Source of the DNA: Prorocentrum cordatum | Lineage: Eukaryota; Sar; Dinophyceae; Prorocentrales; Prorocentraceae | Reading direction: 5' to 3' | Length of the DNA stretch: 64,000 nucleotides | NCBI GenBank assembly: GCA_963575745.1 | Contig: CAUYUJ010005008.1 | Span: forward strand, 1-64,000 | Shown: piece after piece, positions 39,461 through 51,254 of the stretch | Layout: each line of letters begins with the position of its first letter | Numbering within the stretch: the stretch's first letter is position 1 | Program-made: the position numbers and the translations under genes | The notes under the pieces: generated by a model | Seen by the model: the letters and a program-made list of their open reading frames with translations, nothing else | Told to the model about the DNA's origin: nothing | Database searches by the model: none

Positions 39461-40099
39461 GAAAACTGGGCTTCGCATCGAGCCGCGTCGCTGATGCACT
39501 GGCGATGCGGCGCGATCCTTCGAACCCATCCACTGCGATTAGCGACATCAGGACCCCGAACCCTTTGGGAGGGGACCTGAGTCAGGAGGCCGAACAACGT
39601 CAGGGATAGGGGGTCGTTTTTGGTTGCAGCTGTATCAGACCAGACCGCCCAGAAGTGTGATCCCTCATGCGAAGACGAGAACCTAAGCGAGACGACGTCT
39701 GCACCGTAGTATCAGGGCTAAGGGCGCTACTGTTCTCGACGGCACTCGGACCCCATCAGGGAGGCCGCGAAAAACGCCAGGGAAGACCGCCGCAGCAACG
39801 CCTGGCCCTCCCCCGACCGTGTGCGCCACGCCGGAGAGGCCGGGGCCTCGCGCCCGAAGGCGGCGTGCGCACGGGCACCGCCCCGGTGGCGCTCTCCGCG
39901 CCATTCCGCTGCCAAGGGGCGCCGCGCCGCGACGAACCCCGGAGAACCCAGACGCACGGCGGTGCGATGGTCTCTGCCCGCGCGCCTCTGGTGGCCTCGA
40001 CCCTCGTCCCTGCCCTTTCCGATGGCGCTGGGCCCCAGGGGCCCCCGGAGGCCGAGCCTGAGCCAAGCGCCGAGCTGGAGAGGTCTGGGAGCTCCTCCG
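39461..40099 (+). other. GC-rich spacer, unit 2
   Basis: Collinear copy with a few substitutions (for example CCCCGGTGG for CCCCGGCGG). Confidence 0.4.
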
Positions 40100-40555
40100 G
40101 CCTTCGGCGGCGGCACTCGCGACGGCGACGGCGGCAACGCCGAAGAAGGCGGCGGCAACGGCGGCGGCGGCGGCGACGGCGACGGCAGCAGTAACGGCGG
40201 CGACGTCGACGGCGGCGGCGGCGGCGGCGCAGCGGTGGCAGCGACGGCAGCGGCGGCAACGGCGGCAGCGGCAGTGGCGGCCAAGTCGACGGCGGCGGCG
40301 GTGGCGACCAGCGGCGGTGGCGACGGCGAGGGCGGGCAGCGGCGGCGGTGCGGGGACCGCGCCGCCCTCCGGCGCCGCGAGCGCAGGCCGCTGGGCGCCG
40401 TCGGCCGCGAGCGCCCGCCGCCCCGGCGCGGCGGCCGGCGTGCCGCGCCGGAGCCTGGCGGCGGAGGCGGCGCCGGCTGCGGCGGCGGCGGAGGCGGTGG
40501 CGATGACCACGGCGGAGGCGGCGCCGGCTGCGGCGGCGGAGGCGGTGGCGACATC
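40100..40555 (+). repeat. (GGC)n-type tract, unit 2
   Basis: Collinear copy; the following spacer 40556-40859 holds no gene I can see. Confidence 0.85.
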
Positions 40556-40859
40556 ACCAGGTCGACACTCCAGAAAAGCTATCTAAGGGAATTCCCACGG
40601 CGGCGACCAAAAATCATAAAACACTATGCAGGGGGGGTCCAAAATCTGGCGGCCAACGCCCCGGACACAAAGTAGGTGGTACCAAAAAACTGGCGGCGAG
40701 ACATTTCACAAAGGAAAGGTGGCATTGAAAAAACGACGACGACCGACTCTGCCCACACTATGTATAGTATACGATGCAAACAAAACAACATATTTGAAGA
40801 AAAACTATAGAAAACGCGTTGACTCTACGCATGTAACAAACAAATGCTTACGCCACTCA

Positions 40860-41025
40860 CGCCAAAGCCCAAGCCCTGGCCCGAGCCCGAGCCCGGACCC
40901 CGAGCCCCATCCCCAGCGTCCGAGCCCGAGCTCGAACCCGATCCCCCAAACCCAAGCCCGACCCCAAACCCACACTGAATTGAATCTCGAGCTCGAGCGC
41001 AAACCCGAGTCCGAGCCCCGAGCCG
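40860..41025 (+). repeat. GAGCCC hexamer tract, unit 2
   Basis: Collinear copy. Confidence 0.85.
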
Positions 41026-41044
41026 GATCCAGGACCGGAACGAT

Positions 41045-42516
41045 GAAACACGGAAACGCCGCACAGGGCACGTTCGAGCACCGAAACGCGGCAAACGGCA
41101 TATAAGAGCGAAAAACGTTACAAACAGCAAATTTACCCACCAAAACGGGGCAAAAAAAAAATAAATACAAAAACGTCGCGAGCAATAAATTACACCACGA
41201 CTTCGCTAAAAACAACAAACTTGAACACTCAAGCGCCGCAGACGGCACATTCAAGACGGCAACGCCGCAAATAGCAAAAAACGCAAAAACACTGCAAAAC
41301 ATTTTTTTTTGTTTAAAATGCCGCAAAAACTGAAGTTGAGACGCCGCAAGAGGCACATATCAGCACCGAAACGCAAACAACTACAAATGGAATACCGACA
41401 AACCGAACATTGAAGCACCGAAACGCCGCAAGCAAAAAATACAAAAATGCCGCAAACATTAAATTGTAGCAACCAAACGCCCAAAGCAACAAATTTGACA
41501 CTGACGTGCAAAACGGCACATTCGACCACCGAAACGCTGCATCAAGCAAATTTCAGCACCGAAACGACGCGAACACCAACTTTGAGCATTAAACCTCGCA
41601 AACGGCAAATTAGAGCAGCCAAACGCCAATTCAAATCAAAAATGCTGCAAGCAGCACATTTGAGCATTGGGACACAAAATATTTGGGCACGCAAACACCG
41701 TCAAAAGCAAATGTTACCACCGAAACGCTGCAAACAACACATCTCATCACCACAACAGCAAACAACACATTTGAGCACGAAACGCTGGGAAAAAGCAATT
41801 TAAACACCCAAACGACGCAAACACCAAATTTCCATCACCGAAATGCCGCAAACGTCAAATCAAACCACGACTGCGCCGAAAACAACAAACTTAAACACTG
41901 AAACACCAGAAACTACGAATTTAAAAACTAAACGGCCGCAAACGGCAAATTTGAGACAGAAACGCCGCTTTCAATACAGGTGCGCAAAAGCACTGGAAAG
42001 CAAATTTAAAGAAAATGCCGCACAAACTGTGATTGAGACGCCGCAAAAGGCAAATGTCAGGACTGAAACGCAAACAACTACAAACGGAATACTGACAAAC
42101 GGCACATTCAAACACCAAAACAGCACAAACAAAAAAGACCTAAACGCCGCATGCAAAAAACTGTAGCACCCCAAACGTCTGAAACAGTAAATGCAATCAC
42201 TGACATGCGCCAAACGGTAAATTCGACCACCGAAACGCTGCATCGAGCAAATTTCAGCACCGGAACGACGCGAACACCAAATTTGAACATTAAACGTCGC
42301 AAACGGCAAATTAGAGCAACCAAACGCCAATTCAAATTCAGAAATGCTGCACACAGCAAATTCAAACACGGGCAAATAAAATATTTGCGCACGCAAACGC
42401 CACCACAAGCCAAATTTCAGCACCGAAACGCTGCAAACAACAAATCTCAACACCATAACACCGCAAACAACACATTTGAGCACGAAACGCTGGAAAAAAA
42501 AAACAATTTGAACACC
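41045..42516 (+). repeat. ~27-bp A-rich array, forward segment 1, unit 2
   Basis: Collinear copy. Confidence 0.88.
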
Positions 42517-43242
42517 CGTTTGCGACATTTAATGCTCAAATGAGGTGTTCGCGTCGTTTCGGTGCTGGAATTTGCTCGATGCAGCGTTTCTGGTCGAATC
42601 TGCCGTTTGCCGCATGTCAAGATTAAATTTGCTGGTTCAAACGTTTCGTACAAATTTGTATTTGAGGTGTTTTGGTTTGTTTTTTGTTTGCGGCGTTTTG
42701 GTGTTTCATTATGCCGTTTGTGCGTATTCCATTTCTAATTGGTTGCGTTTCGGTGCTGACATGTGCCTCTTGCGGCGTCTGAACTTCAATTTCTGCGGCA
42801 TGTTCTTTTTGAATTTGCTTCGCAGTGCCTCTGCGCGCCTGTACTTTGTGACGTTGCTGTCTCAAATGTAGTGTTTGCGGCGCTTCAATTCTGACATTCG
42901 TACTTTCCGGCGCTTCAACGTTCAAATGTGTTGTTTTCGGCGCAATCGTGGTTTGATTTGATGTTTGCGGCGTTTCTGTGCTGGAATTGCAGCGTTTGGC
43001 TACTCTGATTTGCGGTTTGCGACGTTTGATGTTCTAATTTGATGTTTGCGGTGTTTTGGTGTTCATATTCTTTTTTCTTCCAGCGTTTTGGTGCTTAAAT
43101 GCTGTTTGCGGCGTTGTGATGCTGAAATTGGTTGTTTGCAACATTTTCGCTGAAATTTGCCTGGTGTGCCGTTGGCGGTGTTTAACTGGTCTAATTTGCT
43201 GTTTGCGACATTGATGCTCAAATTTGGTGTTTGCGTCGTTTG
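42517..43242 (-). repeat. ~27-bp array, inverted segment, unit 2
   Basis: Same inversion with the same switch points, so the inversion predates amplification of the 28-kb unit. Confidence 0.88.
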
Positions 43243-43934
43243 ACAAATTAAAACAGCGAAACGCCAATTCAAGAACAAAAATGCTCACACAACAAATCTA
43301 ACCATGGGCAAACAAAAATATTTAAACACGCAAACGCTGCGAAACGGCAAATTTAAGCACCGAAACGCTGGAAACAACAAATCTGAGCACCAGAACTGCC
43401 ACTGCAAACAACACATTTGAGCACGAAACGATGGAAAAAACAATTTGAGCATCCAAACGACGCACACACCAAACTTGAACATCAAACGTCGCAAACCGCA
43501 AATTAGACCAACCAATCGCCGCCAACGGAACACCGAAAAGGAATTTGAGCACGCAGACGCCGCACAAAAATGCTGGACACACACATCTAAGCACCACAAC
43601 GCCGGAAACAACATTTGAACACCAAAACGCTGGGAAAAAACAATTTGAACACCAGAACGATGAAACACCAAATTAGAACGTCAAACTTCGCAAAACGCAA
43701 ATTAGAGCAGCCAAACGCCAACATCGAAAACGCATTTGAGCACGCACGCCGCATCCAAAATACTTCAAAACAATTTCAGCACTGAAACGCCGGAAACACC
43801 AACTTTGACTGTGCACGTCGCAAATCCCAAATCTGAGAATGAAAACGCCGCAAACGGCACATCGACGCGTCAAAACGATAGGAACAACAAATTTGAGGGA
43901 TCAAAACAACAATTTTAACCAGCGAAGCTTCAAA
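43243..43934 (+). repeat. ~27-bp array, forward segment 2, unit 2
   Basis: Collinear copy. Confidence 0.85.
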
Positions 43935-44489
43935 TGTCACCAAAAATTCGAGAATTCATACATTTCGGCCCAGAGAAAACCAAATAAAAAACGCTTTGCT
44001 AGAATCGAATTTCTGAGCATCATATTTCCGGAACTTTTTCGGAAATATTTTCCGTGTCTTTTATGTCCTCTCTTGCTCTCAAGCGCTGCCGTGAAAACTG
44101 ATAGTAATGTGTAAATTTGCTCTCATTTGCGCCAGCCCTATTCTCTAGCTTGAACTTGTTTCGAATTATGTTCTCACGATTTCTTGACGTTATATACTTT
44201 TTAATGCAACAGAAGAACATCCTAATCTGCAGAATCGTATTGCGTAATTTACTTGTGATAGAATGCAAACCGCTGGGATTGTTTCGCAAAAATGATGTTC
44301 TGCCGATTTGTTTAGAACCATGCGATTCTACATGTCGACCACGAAATGCTTGGAAATTCGTATATGAATTGTTCTCGCTCCCCGAATGCACTACCACCCG
44401 AAAACGAACTGCTTATCAGACAAATGTGACGGTTCGACGCGGCTTGAAAATTGCCAAACCCAGTCAGTGTACAGCCTGTGCTCGCCGAA
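43935..44489 (+). other. AT-rich unique block, uninterrupted, unit 2
   Basis: Empty-site version of the block split by the insertion in unit 1. No gene recognised. Confidence 0.6.
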
Positions 44490-45562
44490 AGCAAAAAACA
44501 TTGATTTTACCTAGGTTTTGGAAGGATTTTGGCCTCTTGGGGGGGGGGCCCAAGAGGCGCTTCGAGGCACTCTAGAGGGGCAACCCTAATTGGAGCCTCC
44601 CCTTCTTTGATTGATCTCCTCCAAGATGGCCCCAAGAGCGCCCCGAAGGCTCCCAAGAGCGCCCCCAGAGACCCCAAGAGGCCCCCAAGAAGCCCTACCC
44701 CCTCCCATCCCCCCTCTCCCTAGCCCTCTCCTACCCTCCTACCCCCCCCCCCACCCCTCTTACCCACCACTAAGACCCCCCCCTAATCCCCCCTCCCCCC
44801 CCCCTACGCCCCCTCCTCCCCTAAGAGGCTGCCAAGAGACCCCCAAGAGGCCCCAAGAGAGTCCAAGATGGCCCAAGACGGCTCCAAGAGCGAAAAGGCG
44901 AGAAAGCAAAACACATTGATTTTCCTTAGGTTTTGGAAGGATGTTGGCCTCTTGGGGGGCCCAAGAGGCGACTCGAGGCACTCTAGAGGGGCAGCGCTAA
45001 TATACGACCCTCCCTTCTTTGATCGATCTCCTCCAAGATGGCCCCAAGAGCGCCCCGAAGGCTCCCAAGAGCGCCCCAAGAGCGCCCCAAGAGCGCCCCA
45101 AGAGGGCCCCAAGAGGCCCCAAGAGGCCCCCAAGATGCCCCCAAGACCAAGAGACCCCCAAGAGGCCCCAAGATGCCCCCAAGATGGCCCAAGACGGCTC
45201 CAAGAGCGAAAAGGCGAGAAAGCAAAAAACATTGATTTTCCTTAGGTTTTGGACGGATTTTGGCCTCTAGGAAGGCCCAAGAGGCGATTCGAGGCACTCT
45301 AGAGGGGCAACGCTAATAAGCAACCCCCCCTTCTTGATAGATCTCCTCCAAGATGGCCCCAAGAGCGCCCCGAAGGCTCCCAAGAGCGCCCCAAGAGCGC
45401 CCCAAGAGGGCCCCAAGAGGCCCCAAGAGGCCCCCAAGATGCCTCCAAGAGGCCTCCAAGAGACTCTCAAAAGGACACAAGAAGCTCCCCGAGATACGCA
45501 AGAGGCACCCGGGACCGCCAAGAGGCCCAAAAGACGGCCCAAGAGGCCCCCAAGCTCGCCAT
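44490..45562 (+). repeat. CCAAGATGGC / CCCCAAGAG array, unit 2
   Basis: Same three modules. The first is interrupted by a C-rich burst (44695-44822) absent from unit 1. Confidence 0.85.
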
Positions 45563-45851
45563 TGTCCTCCTCCTCCTCCTCTTTTTCTCCTTCCTCCCTC
45601 CTCCCCCTCCCCCTCCTCCTCCTCCTCCTTCTCCTCCTCCTCCTCCTCCTTCTCGTCCTCCTCGTCCTCGCCCTCCTCCATCTCCTCCTCCTCATCTTCC
45701 TCCTCCTCCTCCTCCTCTTCCTCCTCCCCCTCCTCCTCCTGCTCCTCCTCCTGCTCCTCGTCTTCCTCCTCCTACTCCGACGACGACGACTCCTCCTACA
45801 TCCTCCCCCTCTTGGAACGCATGGCGGCTTAACCCGCTCTTTGTTCTTCTG
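45563..45851 (+). repeat. (TCC)n tract, unit 2
   Basis: Collinear copy. Confidence 0.88.
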
Positions 45852-46122
45852 CATGCTCCCCCGCTTCCCTCATCACCTCCACTCCTCTGGGGCTCATTTC
45901 TGGACGGGCTGGTGGGGATACGCGAAGCGTCTAGAATTGCGAAACCCAGTCAGTGTACAGCCTGTGCTCGCCCGCACTCACCCGTCCGCGCCCATCTGCA
46001 ACCATCCACTCGCCCACTTCCGCCCGCCGACCTGCTGCTCGCCCGCTTGGCCCCACCCACGCGCACCCACCATCTCCCTGCACACCCGCCGCCACACTTA
46101 CGCACTCATCCACCACGCCCGT
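45852..46122 (+). other. Right-end-like motif and spacer, unit 2
   Basis: Collinear copy. Confidence 0.6.
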
Positions 46123-47170
46123 TCCGCCGCCCTTCCGCGGTCCCTTCGCGCTGGGCTCGGGCTCGCGCGGCTCGGGCTCGGGCTCGGGCTTCGGTTCGGG
46201 TTCGGGCTCGCGTTCGAACGGCGGAACGGGCTCGCGCCCGTTCCGCCGCCCTTCCGCGGTCCCTGCGCGCTCGGCTCGAGCTCGCGCTCGCGCGGGCTCG
46301 GGCTTGGGCTCGAGCTCGCGCTCGGGCCTGGGCTCGGGTTCGGCTGCCCGTTCCGCCGCCCTTCCGCGGTCCCTTCGCGCTCGGCTCGCGCTCGCGCGAG
46401 CTCGGGATTGGGCTCGAGCTCGCGGTCGGGCTCGGGCCTGGGCTCGGGTTCGGCTTGGGCTTAGGCTCGGGCTTGGGCTCGGGCTTCGGTTCGGGCTCGG
46501 GCTCGGGCTCAAACTCGGGCTCGCGCTCGGGCTCGGGCTCGGGCTCGGTCTCGAGCTCGGGCTTCGGCTCGGGCTTCGGCTCCCGCTTGGGCTCGAGCTC
46601 AAACTCGCGCTTGGGCTCGAGCTCAAACTCGCGCTCGAGCGTCGGCTCGGGTTCGGGCTTCGGTTCGGGCCTGGCTCGCGCTCGGGCTCGGGCTCGGGCT
46701 GGGGCTCGGGTTTCGGCTCGGGCTCGGGCTCGGGCTCGGGCTTCGGTTTGGGCTCGGGCTTCGGTTCGCGCTGGAGTCCGAGCTCGGGTTCGGGTGCGGG
46801 CGCAGGCTCGGGCTGCGGCTCGGGATCGGTATCGGGAACGGGATCGCGGGGTGAGGGAGTTGGTCGGGGTCGGAATGGGGATTGGGGTCGGGGTCGGAGC
46901 GCGGGCTCGGGTTCGGGCTCGGAGCGCGGGCTCGTGCTCGGGCTCGTGCTCACGCTGGGGCTCGGTCGAGGTCGGGCTCGGATCTAGGCTCGGGCTCGGG
47001 GCGCGCGCTCGAGCTCGGGCTCGGGTCTGGGCTCGGGTTCATGCTCGGGCTCGTGCTCGTGCTCGGGCTTGGGCTCGGGGCGCGGGCTCGTGCTCTTGCT
47101 CGGGCGGGCTCGGTCAAGCTCAGGTCTAAGCGCTCGGGCTTGGGGCGCGCGCTCGGGCTGCTCGTTCGGA
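46123..47170 (+). repeat. GGGCTC hexamer tract, unit 2
   Basis: Collinear copy, nearly identical. Confidence 0.92.
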
Positions 47171-47482
47171 CTCGTGCCCCTCCCCGCATCCCCCCTCTGG
47201 ACTTGGACGGGGGGGTTCGCGACGCGTCGGAGCGTCCAAGATGGCCCAAGATTGCTCCAAGAGCGCCTCGGAGAGCCCAAGCTGGCCTCCAAGATGGCTG
47301 AAGATAGCCCAAGATGCCTCAAGATGGCTTCAAGCTCCACGAAGCCCCAATGCCGCGCCAAGATGGGTCCAAGCGGCCCGAGAGCTTCCCATCTCCTCCT
47401 GTTCCTGCTCTGATCACCTCAGATCGCCTGGGCGTCGTTTCTGGATAGGCTGGTGGGGGTGCGCGAAACGTCAAGAATTAGG
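47171..47482 (+). repeat. Short CCAAGATGGC block with right-end-like motif, unit 2
   Basis: Collinear copy. Confidence 0.65.
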
Positions 47483-48186
47483 CCGTCGATGTTCCCGATG
47501 AACGGTATATCCAGAAGGTTTATTATCGTGTACGTGGGCTGGGTGACATAGTAGGACGGGCGTCGCAGACGACTGGGACCTTACGCAACAACGTCTGGTC
47601 TGGTCGGGGCGCCGAGGTGAACAACAAACGGCGAGGATCGGGCAAGATCAGAGGAGGCCGCGGCCCCAAGTGCTCCACCTGTCCGTCAATTCCCGCATCC
47701 CTGGGGCGCTCTGGGCATCGTGAGGGCGGGGTGGCAACCACCTTCGCACCTTGGCCTCCTCGGAATCACTGGAGCCACCTGGGGCAAGGACCCCCTGGCA
47801 GCGCCCGAAGAGGCGGCGAAGGAAAGCAACGGCGGGATGCACGCAGCCATGACTTTTCAGCCGCGGCCGTCGGCCATGATCGCATCAGCTACACGTCGCG
47901 CGTCAAATCGCGTCAAGCGCTGGTCCGTGTGACAATGACTGGGGGCCCGCAGGGCTCCCCTGGCACAGAGCGCCTCCCATTCACCGCGGGCCCAGGACCC
48001 AACCACCATTGGCGGGGAACCAGATGAATGGGGGGCACCATGACCAATTGGAGGGCTCCTGCCCCCCAGCTCGAAATGTCATAGAGGCCCAGCGGCGCGC
48101 GCCCCCGTGGCCAGTCCGCAGCGGGCACGCGCGCCGATATGTAAAGGCTCCGGCAACCAGCGCGCGGGGCCGCCCGCACTCAGACC
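47483..48186 (+). other. Spacer downstream of the large minus-strand gene, unit 2
   Basis: Collinear copy. Confidence 0.4.
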
Positions 48187-51126
48187 TCATGAGACCTCGC
48201 CTGCGCGCGGGGCCACCGGGTACATGCAGACCAAATCCTTCACCGCCTTTGCGATCTGCGGCTGCCTGACGTCTTTCAATTTTTTCAGTGGAACGCCCAG
48301 GCGGCTGGCCTTCACGGTCGTCATGTCCACTTGCTTGGCGTAGCCCGCCAGGATGCCGATTGCCTTCAGGATGGAACCCACGCGCCTGGAATCCACATCT
48401 TCGTCGATCTTGCCCTCCTGCACCTCCGCGGCCAAGTACTCGGCCACGTTCGCATGCACGTGGAAGAACGTCGGGTCCGCCTCTGGCTTCGTCGGAAAAG
48501 CAACTGGGAAGAACTGCACGCCTGGTAGGACGTACGCATCCGCCGCGAACACTGACCGGGCCCGCGGCCTGGCGGAGCTGGCCTTGCATGGCTCCCAACA
48601 CGTGGACCCGCCGTTGGAGCGCGCCGTGGATACCGTCGCCAGCTCCACGTGGAATCTCGTGGAAGTGTCGCTGAGCTTCTTCAGCTCCCTGAGCTTGGCA
48701 GCCTCGTTGTCGGGCTCCTCCATCAGCAGGAAGCTCTTGTACTCCTTCTTGAAGGGCGCCACGATTCTGGCGAAGGTGCCGCCGTCTTCCTTGGGAAGAA
48801 AAACCAAGTTGACGTAGCCCCAGCTGCCGCGCTCAGTCTCGAACTTCTTGGAGGACTGCGCCAGGCGCTCCTTGATCGTCCGCTTGTTCGCCATGCCCTT
48901 GTGCTTGTCGGTGGTCAGCAATACGTTGCATCGGGCCGCTAACTCCGACAAGCAATGAACCATGCTGTCGGGGCGCAAGTTGCGCATGCTGTGGATCAGC
49001 GGGAAGAGGCCCGAGCCAGGCTCGTACGCGACGCAATAATCGCTCTCCTCGTCCTCGCCCCCAGAACCCGCGCCGAGCTCGCCGACGACACCATTGCCTT
49101 GGCCCCCGCGGGAATCGGCCTGGGCGCTGGCAGAATCAACCGAAAGCGTCTTCTCGATCCGCTCCTCCGCTGGCTCGACGAGGTCGTCCGCCGCCGCCTG
49201 GAGGGTCGACGCCGCAACTCGGAGTCGCTGCTCCTGGGCCGAAAGAGCCTCGAAGCCCTCGGGGTCATCGGTAATCTTGCAATGCTCGTGGATGTGGGTC
49301 CAATCGTCGTCCTTCTTGGTGGCCGTCATGGTTTCCACAGTTTTCCTAGGGGCCGAATGACAATGCGCCGCCGACGGCCCCAGCCGAGCCTGCGCCAGGT
49401 GCTGAGCTGGAGCGCGCGCCCCGCCCTGCCGTGGCGGGGGGGGGGCAGTGCGCCAGTCCAGGGCCTGGGCGGGCGCGGCCCGGGACAAAGGCGGGGCAGT
49501 GGCATCCGAACTCCCGAGCTCGCGCATCGAGCCGAACTCCCTGCACAACGGGGACATCTCTGCCTCGGCCCACCCGAGCCTCAGGAGCACGGGGCGGATC
49601 GCGGCCACTGCCTCGTGAAAGAGCCCCATGTACTCGTCGTCAGTCACGCCGGGGTCGGCGAGGTAATCGCCGGACTTGGTGGACAGGGCCTCCCCGTAAG
49701 ACAAGTACGCGTCAGTCCGCGACATCGCCCCCATCTTGAAGCCGCTGGCGCAGCAAACCTCTTGCAACTTCTGGGTGCGGCGCGCCAATTGGCGGAGCAT
49801 GAGCAACGTCAAGTTGTCCGACGGGGTCCTGCACCGGTACAGCGAGAACAAATATTCCAAGTACATGCTCCCCCAGCGGTGTGGCCTCTTCATGAGTTCG
49901 CTGCACATCACAAGCGAGGCTGGCAAGCCTTCGCCGACAAAATTGATGTTGGTCGTCCTGGCGTTGTGGAACGACGTCGCCAAGATGGTACCCGAGATGA
50001 CGAGGCGGATGCGGTCCCTCCGAGAGAACGTGCCCACCTGGCTCAACATTCCGACCTCGATCCACATGATGGCGTGCGTGTAGAGCGACGTGCCGAGGAT
50101 CTCCGCGACGGGCACTCCGCTGCCGAGGAGCGCCGAGAACTGGGGCAAGGCCCTGTACAGCATCTGCACCCTGAAGTCCGAGAAGACGTCGACGACACGC
50201 ACGCAATCCATCCGGACGCCAACCAGGAGAAAGGTCCGAATCGAAGAGACCAACCATCCGCCTGAAGGCGACGCGGTGCGGCCAGATGACATCGACCCGC
50301 GGCCGCACTTTGACTGGTGCTTCACATCTAAGCCCACCAGGAAGCCACCCGCCTCCGCAGCGGCGAGGCGACGCAACAAGTGCTGGCGCCACCACTCCTT
50401 CTCTTTCGCGATGCCGTCGTTGCAGCCGCCGAGGAGGGTCACGCCATGGCGCTGCGCGGCCTCCTTGGCGTGCTGCAGGTTCACCGCGTTGAATGCCATC
50501 TCGTCCGCTCCAGTCGCCTTGCCAGGACGCATGCTCAATACCCTGATGCCCCCAGTGCCGAAGGGCAAGACTGCGGTGAACTTCACGAGGCGGGCCAAGT
50601 CGTCCTGCTTGAACTGCATCGTCTTGTACTCCTCCGCGCTGAGCAGAAACTTGCCATTCTTCGCGTAGCCGACGTAGCTCTTGAGAGCCAAGTCCCAGAC
50701 GACCGCCCTCAACACGACGATCTCGTCGCACACGAGGATCGCGGCCTCGGACCCTTCCTGCCGCATGCTGCCGAACACCATGTCTGCGATGCTGTCCAAG
50801 CTCGGCTTGCTGTGGTCCAAGTAGTTGGTCACCGCCTTGCCGGAGCTCCTCTCCGACTTTTGCAGGAGGGCCTTGAGTGTGCTCTGCGACGGGGCGGCGC
50901 CTTCCAACAAGTTCGCCCGCGTGAACGCCTGCTTGCTCGACGACATGAGGTATTCGGCCATCTCGTAGTTCTGCCACCCGCCCTCGAACCTGTTCCCGTG
51001 CTTCGCGCGGTCGGCGTCGTGCTGCAAGACCTGCGTGCGGAAGAGATAGCTGACGTAACCCTTAAACGCGCCCTTGATCGCCTTCTCCCTGAAAGTGCCG
51101 GTGTTCGTGATCAGCAAGTGCTTCGC
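48187..51126 (-). CDS. Transposase-like large protein, C-terminal exon, unit 2
   Basis: Same as 20095-23034, offset 28092, with Phe for Leu at VLPFGTGG. Confidence 0.75.
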   Translation of the reverse strand, partial: AKHLLITNTGTFREKAIKGAFKGYVSYLFRTQVLQHDADRAKHGNRFEGGWQNYEMAEYLMSSSKQAFTRANLLEGAAPSQSTLKALLQKSERSSGKAVTNYLDHSKPSLDSIADMVFGSMRQEGSEAAILVCDEIVVLRAVVWDLALKSYVGYAKNGKFLLSAEEYKTMQFKQDDLARLVKFTAVLPFGTGGIRVLSMRPGKATGADEMAFNAVNLQHAKEAAQRHGVTLLGGCNDGIAKEKEWWRQHLLRRLAAAEAGGFLVGLDVKHQSKCGRGSMSSGRTASPSGGWLVSSIRTFLLVGVRMDCVRVVDVFSDFRVQMLYRALPQFSALLGSGVPVAEILGTSLYTHAIMWIEVGMLSQVGTFSRRDRIRLVISGTILATSFHNARTTNINFVGEGLPASLVMCSELMKRPHRWGSMYLEYLFSLYRCRTPSDNLTLLMLRQLARRTQKLQEVCCASGFKMGAMSRTDAYLSYGEALSTKSGDYLADPGVTDDEYMGLFHEAVAAIRPVLLRLGWAEAEMSPLCREFGSMRELGSSDATAPPLSRAAPAQALDWRTAPPPPRQGGARAPAQHLAQARLGPSAAHCHSAPRKTVETMTATKKDDDWTHIHEHCKITDDPEGFEALSAQEQRLRVAASTLQAAADDLVEPAEERIEKTLSVDSASAQADSRGGQGNGVVGELGAGSGGEDEESDYCVAYEPGSGLFPLIHSMRNLRPDSMVHCLSELAARCNVLLTTDKHKGMANKRTIKERLAQSSKKFETERGSWGYVNLVFLPKEDGGTFARIVAPFKKEYKSFLLMEEPDNEAAKLRELKKLSDTSTRFHVELATVSTARSNGGSTCWEPCKASSARPRARSVFAADAYVLPGVQFFPVAFPTKPEADPTFFHVHANVAEYLAAEVQEGKIDEDVDSRRVGSILKAIGILAGYAKQVDMTTVKASRLGVPLKKLKDVRQPQIAKAVKDLVCMYPVAPRAGEVS

Positions 51127-51254
51127 CTGGCGGGCAAAACATCTACGACCGCGCCCGCCGCGCCCGCCTTCCGCCGCCCCCGCGGAATCGAACATGGGGG
51201 GCGGTCGGGCATGGGAGCGCGGGTCAAAGTCCTAGACGTTTTGGCCCTGGGCGC
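51127..51254 (-). mobile_element. 128-bp introner-like intron, unit 2
   Basis: Identical element, direct repeats and splice sites to unit 1; the insertion predates amplification of the 28-kb unit. Confidence 0.75.
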
